From Methanospirillum hungatei (lineage in GTDB: Archaea > Halobacteriota > Methanomicrobia > Methanomicrobiales > Methanospirillaceae): a DNA stretch of 6,771 nucleotides. This document shows, one piece after another, positions 4,838-6,771 of this stretch. The DNA lies in NCBI RefSeq assembly GCF_020216685.1, contig NZ_JAIWNS010000233.1:1-6771 (forward strand), in the 5' to 3' direction. Each line of letters begins with the position of its first letter. Position 1 is the stretch's first letter. The position numbers were made by a program, and so were the translations under genes. Below the pieces are notes generated by a model. That model was not told the DNA's origin and searched no databases. It was given only the letters and a program-made list of their open reading frames with translations.

Positions 4838-6771
4838 ATGATCTCAGTCCTGTACGTTGATGATGACGAATCCTTCTGCGGGTTTTTCAAGTTATACCTG
4901 GAGAGGATGGAAGGTTTTTCTGTCACAACCGTACGGTCAGGGTTCAAAGCGCTTGAAATGATCCTGTCCGGTTCGTTTGACATCATCGTCTCTGATTATC
5001 ATATGCCCGGAATGTCCGGAATGGATCTGTTACGGGCGTACCGTGAGAAAGGGGTGAACATTCCATTTATTCTCTTTACCGGCAAGGGAAGGGAAGAGGT
5101 CGTCATTGAGGCGATTAACGAGGGCGCAACTTTTTATCTGCAAAAGGGGGGTGATCCACCTTCTCTCTTTGCCGAACTTGCCCATAAGATACGGCAGGCT
5201 GTTCATGCACAAGATGCACAAAAAGCCCTGTTAGAGAGTGAAGAGAAGTTTAGGAGATTATTTGAGACTGCGTTTGACGGGATTCTTCTCCTCTCCGACT
5301 TTACCATCGTTGACTGTAATAATCAGGCAGCAGCATTGTTTCATGCTGACAAGAGCGAAATGATCGGGTCTGATTTTATCAGACTGGCACCTGAGCTTCA
5401 GCCTGAAGGAAGCAGGACCAAAGATAAGGCAGCGGCTTTATTCCGGACTGCGTTACAGGAAGATGGCGCCTTTGTCACCTGGAAGTTTCTCCGGTTTGAC
5501 GGATCGGTATTTGATGCCGAGATGAGTGTCAGCAAACTGGAGGTAGGGGAGTCCGTTTATTATCAGGCAATTATCCGGGATATTACCGAACGTATCCAGG
5601 CTGAACATGAGCTTGAACAGCGGAATATTGATCTCAGTGCGGCATATGAGGAACTTATCGCATCAGGAGAAGAACTGAAGTTTCGTCTGGAAGAACTCCG
5701 CCAGTCCCAGGAGATGCTTCAGGAGAGTAAAAAAAAGTACAAGGATCTTGCCGATCTCCTCCCTGAAGGGATATTTGAGTGCTCTCTGAATGGAAATATC
5801 ACCTATGTCAACCATCAGGCGTATACCATCTTTGGATTTGAGACTGACCAACCCCTGGATGATAAAAATGTACTGGATTTTATCATTCCAGACGATCGGC
5901 AACGGGCGGTTCAGATAGTCCAGGATGTCATGAAAGGTGCTCCTTCCAAGCCGCATGAGTATATGGCAATCAGGTCTGATGGTTCAGCATTTCCAGTAAT
6001 CATTCATTCCACAGCCGTCATTGAGAACGGGACAGTGACGGGGCTTCGTGGCGTCATCATTGATATCTCTGAGAGAAAAAAGGCTGAAGATGAGATCAGG
6101 GAATCAAAACAGCAACTGGCTGATGTTATTGACTTTTTCCCCGATGCAACGGTGGTAATCAACAAACACGGAGAGGTGATATTCTGGAACCGTGCAATGG
6201 CAGCTCTGACCGGGATAGTGGCAGAGGAGATGCTCGGAAAAGGAAATTATGCATATTCAGTCCCGTTCTATGGTGAGAGAAGGCCGATTCTGGTCGATCT
6301 TGCCTTAAAGCCGGATGAAGTACCAAAGAACAATTATGTCCATCTCCATCGTGAGGGGGATGTCATCATCGGGGAGGCGTATATGAGCAGAGCAGGGAAG
6401 GAAGGGATGTACCTGTGGGGGGTAGCTTCTCCGCTACGAAATTCTGATGGTGAGATCGTCGGTGCGATAGAATGTATCAGGGATATAACCACCAGAAAGA
6501 AGGCAGAAGAGGACCTGAAAAAGTCCCGCGAGGAGCTTGAGATCCTGGTAACTGAGCGGACCAGTGAATTGATGCAGGTCAATCAGGCTCTTCGTGAGAG
6601 TGAAGAACGGTACAGGACGTTGGTTGAACTATCCCCTGATCCCATCTTCGTGCATGATGGAAAACAGATCCTCTATGCAAATCCTGCCGGTATCACGTTA
6701 TTTGGTGCAGAAAAGGAAGAGGAAGTGGTCGGTCAGGATCCTCTTGTATATGTCCACCCGGATTATATCCC
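4838..6771 (+). CDS. N-terminal REC domain with four PAS domains, sensory signalling protein (3' truncated)
   Basis: The frame is open from the ATG at 4838 to the window end (645 residues seen). Residues 1-123 are a response-regulator receiver: acidic pocket D8-D10, phospho-acceptor D53 in VSDYHMPGMSG, T81 in FTGKG and K103 in LQKGG. Four PAS units follow: about 136-252 (SEEKFRRLFETAFDGI to IIRDITER), 299-412 (ending IIDISERKKAE), 424-553 (VIFWNRAMAALTG, a GNYAYSVPFYGERRP segment, ending IRDITTRKKAE) and 587 onward, cut by the edge. Charged helical linkers lie at about 253-300 and 553-590. No transmembrane segment is seen, so it is probably cytoplasmic. In methanomicrobial archaea this layout usually ends in a histidine kinase (HisKA/HATPase), which would lie beyond this window; that part is inference. 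A weak AGGT sits 14 bases before the ATG. All REC catalytic residues are present, so it should accept phosphate from another kinase. Confidence 0.9.
   Translation, partial: MISVLYVDDDESFCGFFKLYLERMEGFSVTTVRSGFKALEMILSGSFDIIVSDYHMPGMSGMDLLRAYREKGVNIPFILFTGKGREEVVIEAINEGATFYLQKGGDPPSLFAELAHKIRQAVHAQDAQKALLESEEKFRRLFETAFDGILLLSDFTIVDCNNQAAALFHADKSEMIGSDFIRLAPELQPEGSRTKDKAAALFRTALQEDGAFVTWKFLRFDGSVFDAEMSVSKLEVGESVYYQAIIRDITERIQAEHELEQRNIDLSAAYEELIASGEELKFRLEELRQSQEMLQESKKKYKDLADLLPEGIFECSLNGNITYVNHQAYTIFGFETDQPLDDKNVLDFIIPDDRQRAVQIVQDVMKGAPSKPHEYMAIRSDGSAFPVIIHSTAVIENGTVTGLRGVIIDISERKKAEDEIRESKQQLADVIDFFPDATVVINKHGEVIFWNRAMAALTGIVAEEMLGKGNYAYSVPFYGERRPILVDLALKPDEVPKNNYVHLHREGDVIIGEAYMSRAGKEGMYLWGVASPLRNSDGEIVGAIECIRDITTRKKAEEDLKKSREELEILVTERTSELMQVNQALRESEERYRTLVELSPDPIFVHDGKQILYANPAGITLFGAEKEEEVVGQDPLVYVHPDYI

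Noticed and set aside
5030..5956. Minus-strand frames at 5030-5221 and 5663-5956
   Set aside because: They are antisense to the continuous REC-PAS reading frame, with no signals of their own.
1..6771. CRISPR array, tRNA, rRNA or insertion sequence
   Set aside because: I saw no regularly spaced direct repeats, cloverleaf sequence, transposase-like frame or terminal inverted repeats with target duplications.

Overview
The window looks like a methanogenic archaeon of the order Methanomicrobiales, probably close to Methanospirillum or Methanoregula. The evidence is a methanogen-type thymidylate synthase, an N-terminal REC plus PAS-array signalling protein in the style of that group, TTTATA-type archaeal promoter boxes, T-tract terminators without strong hairpins, and a Shine-Dalgarno match to the archaeal 16S tail. 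No database search was possible, so the taxonomy is inference.

Layout. Bases 1-279 (+) are the 3' end of an isopropylmalate/homoisocitrate/isocitrate dehydrogenase family gene. It converges, four bases apart, on 284-2314 (-), a 676-residue ATPase of the OLD (overcoming lysogenization defect) type. This protein has intact ATPase motifs, but the acidic DxD of its C-terminal TOPRIM-like nuclease domain reads SxH. Upstream of that gene is a 271-bp gap (2315-2585) with no protein gene. It holds two archaeal TATA-like boxes and two adjacent structured elements, one a three-tier nested hairpin of about 80 nt. A structured 5' leader or a small RNA would both fit. Next on the minus strand come thymidylate synthase (2586-3443), a secreted single-Cache-domain protein (3469-3975) only 25 bp upstream of it, and an exported five-TPR protein (4093-4734). 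Divergent from these, 4838-6771 (+) is the start of a large REC-PAS-PAS-PAS-PAS sensory protein, open at the window edge, whose kinase module, if present, lies beyond the window.

How the genes fit together. The right half (3469-6771) pairs two exported proteins with a divergent signalling protein and may be a sensory neighbourhood. Thymidylate synthase supplies dTMP and seems to be co-transcribed with the Cache gene by position only. The OLD-like ATPase stands alone, with no adjacent UvrD-like helicase, and is the likeliest accessory or defence-type gene. The points most worth checking are its altered TOPRIM site, the structured gap upstream of it, and a perfect Shine-Dalgarno sequence at 4758-4767 that fits an out-of-frame mini-ORF better than the TPR gene.
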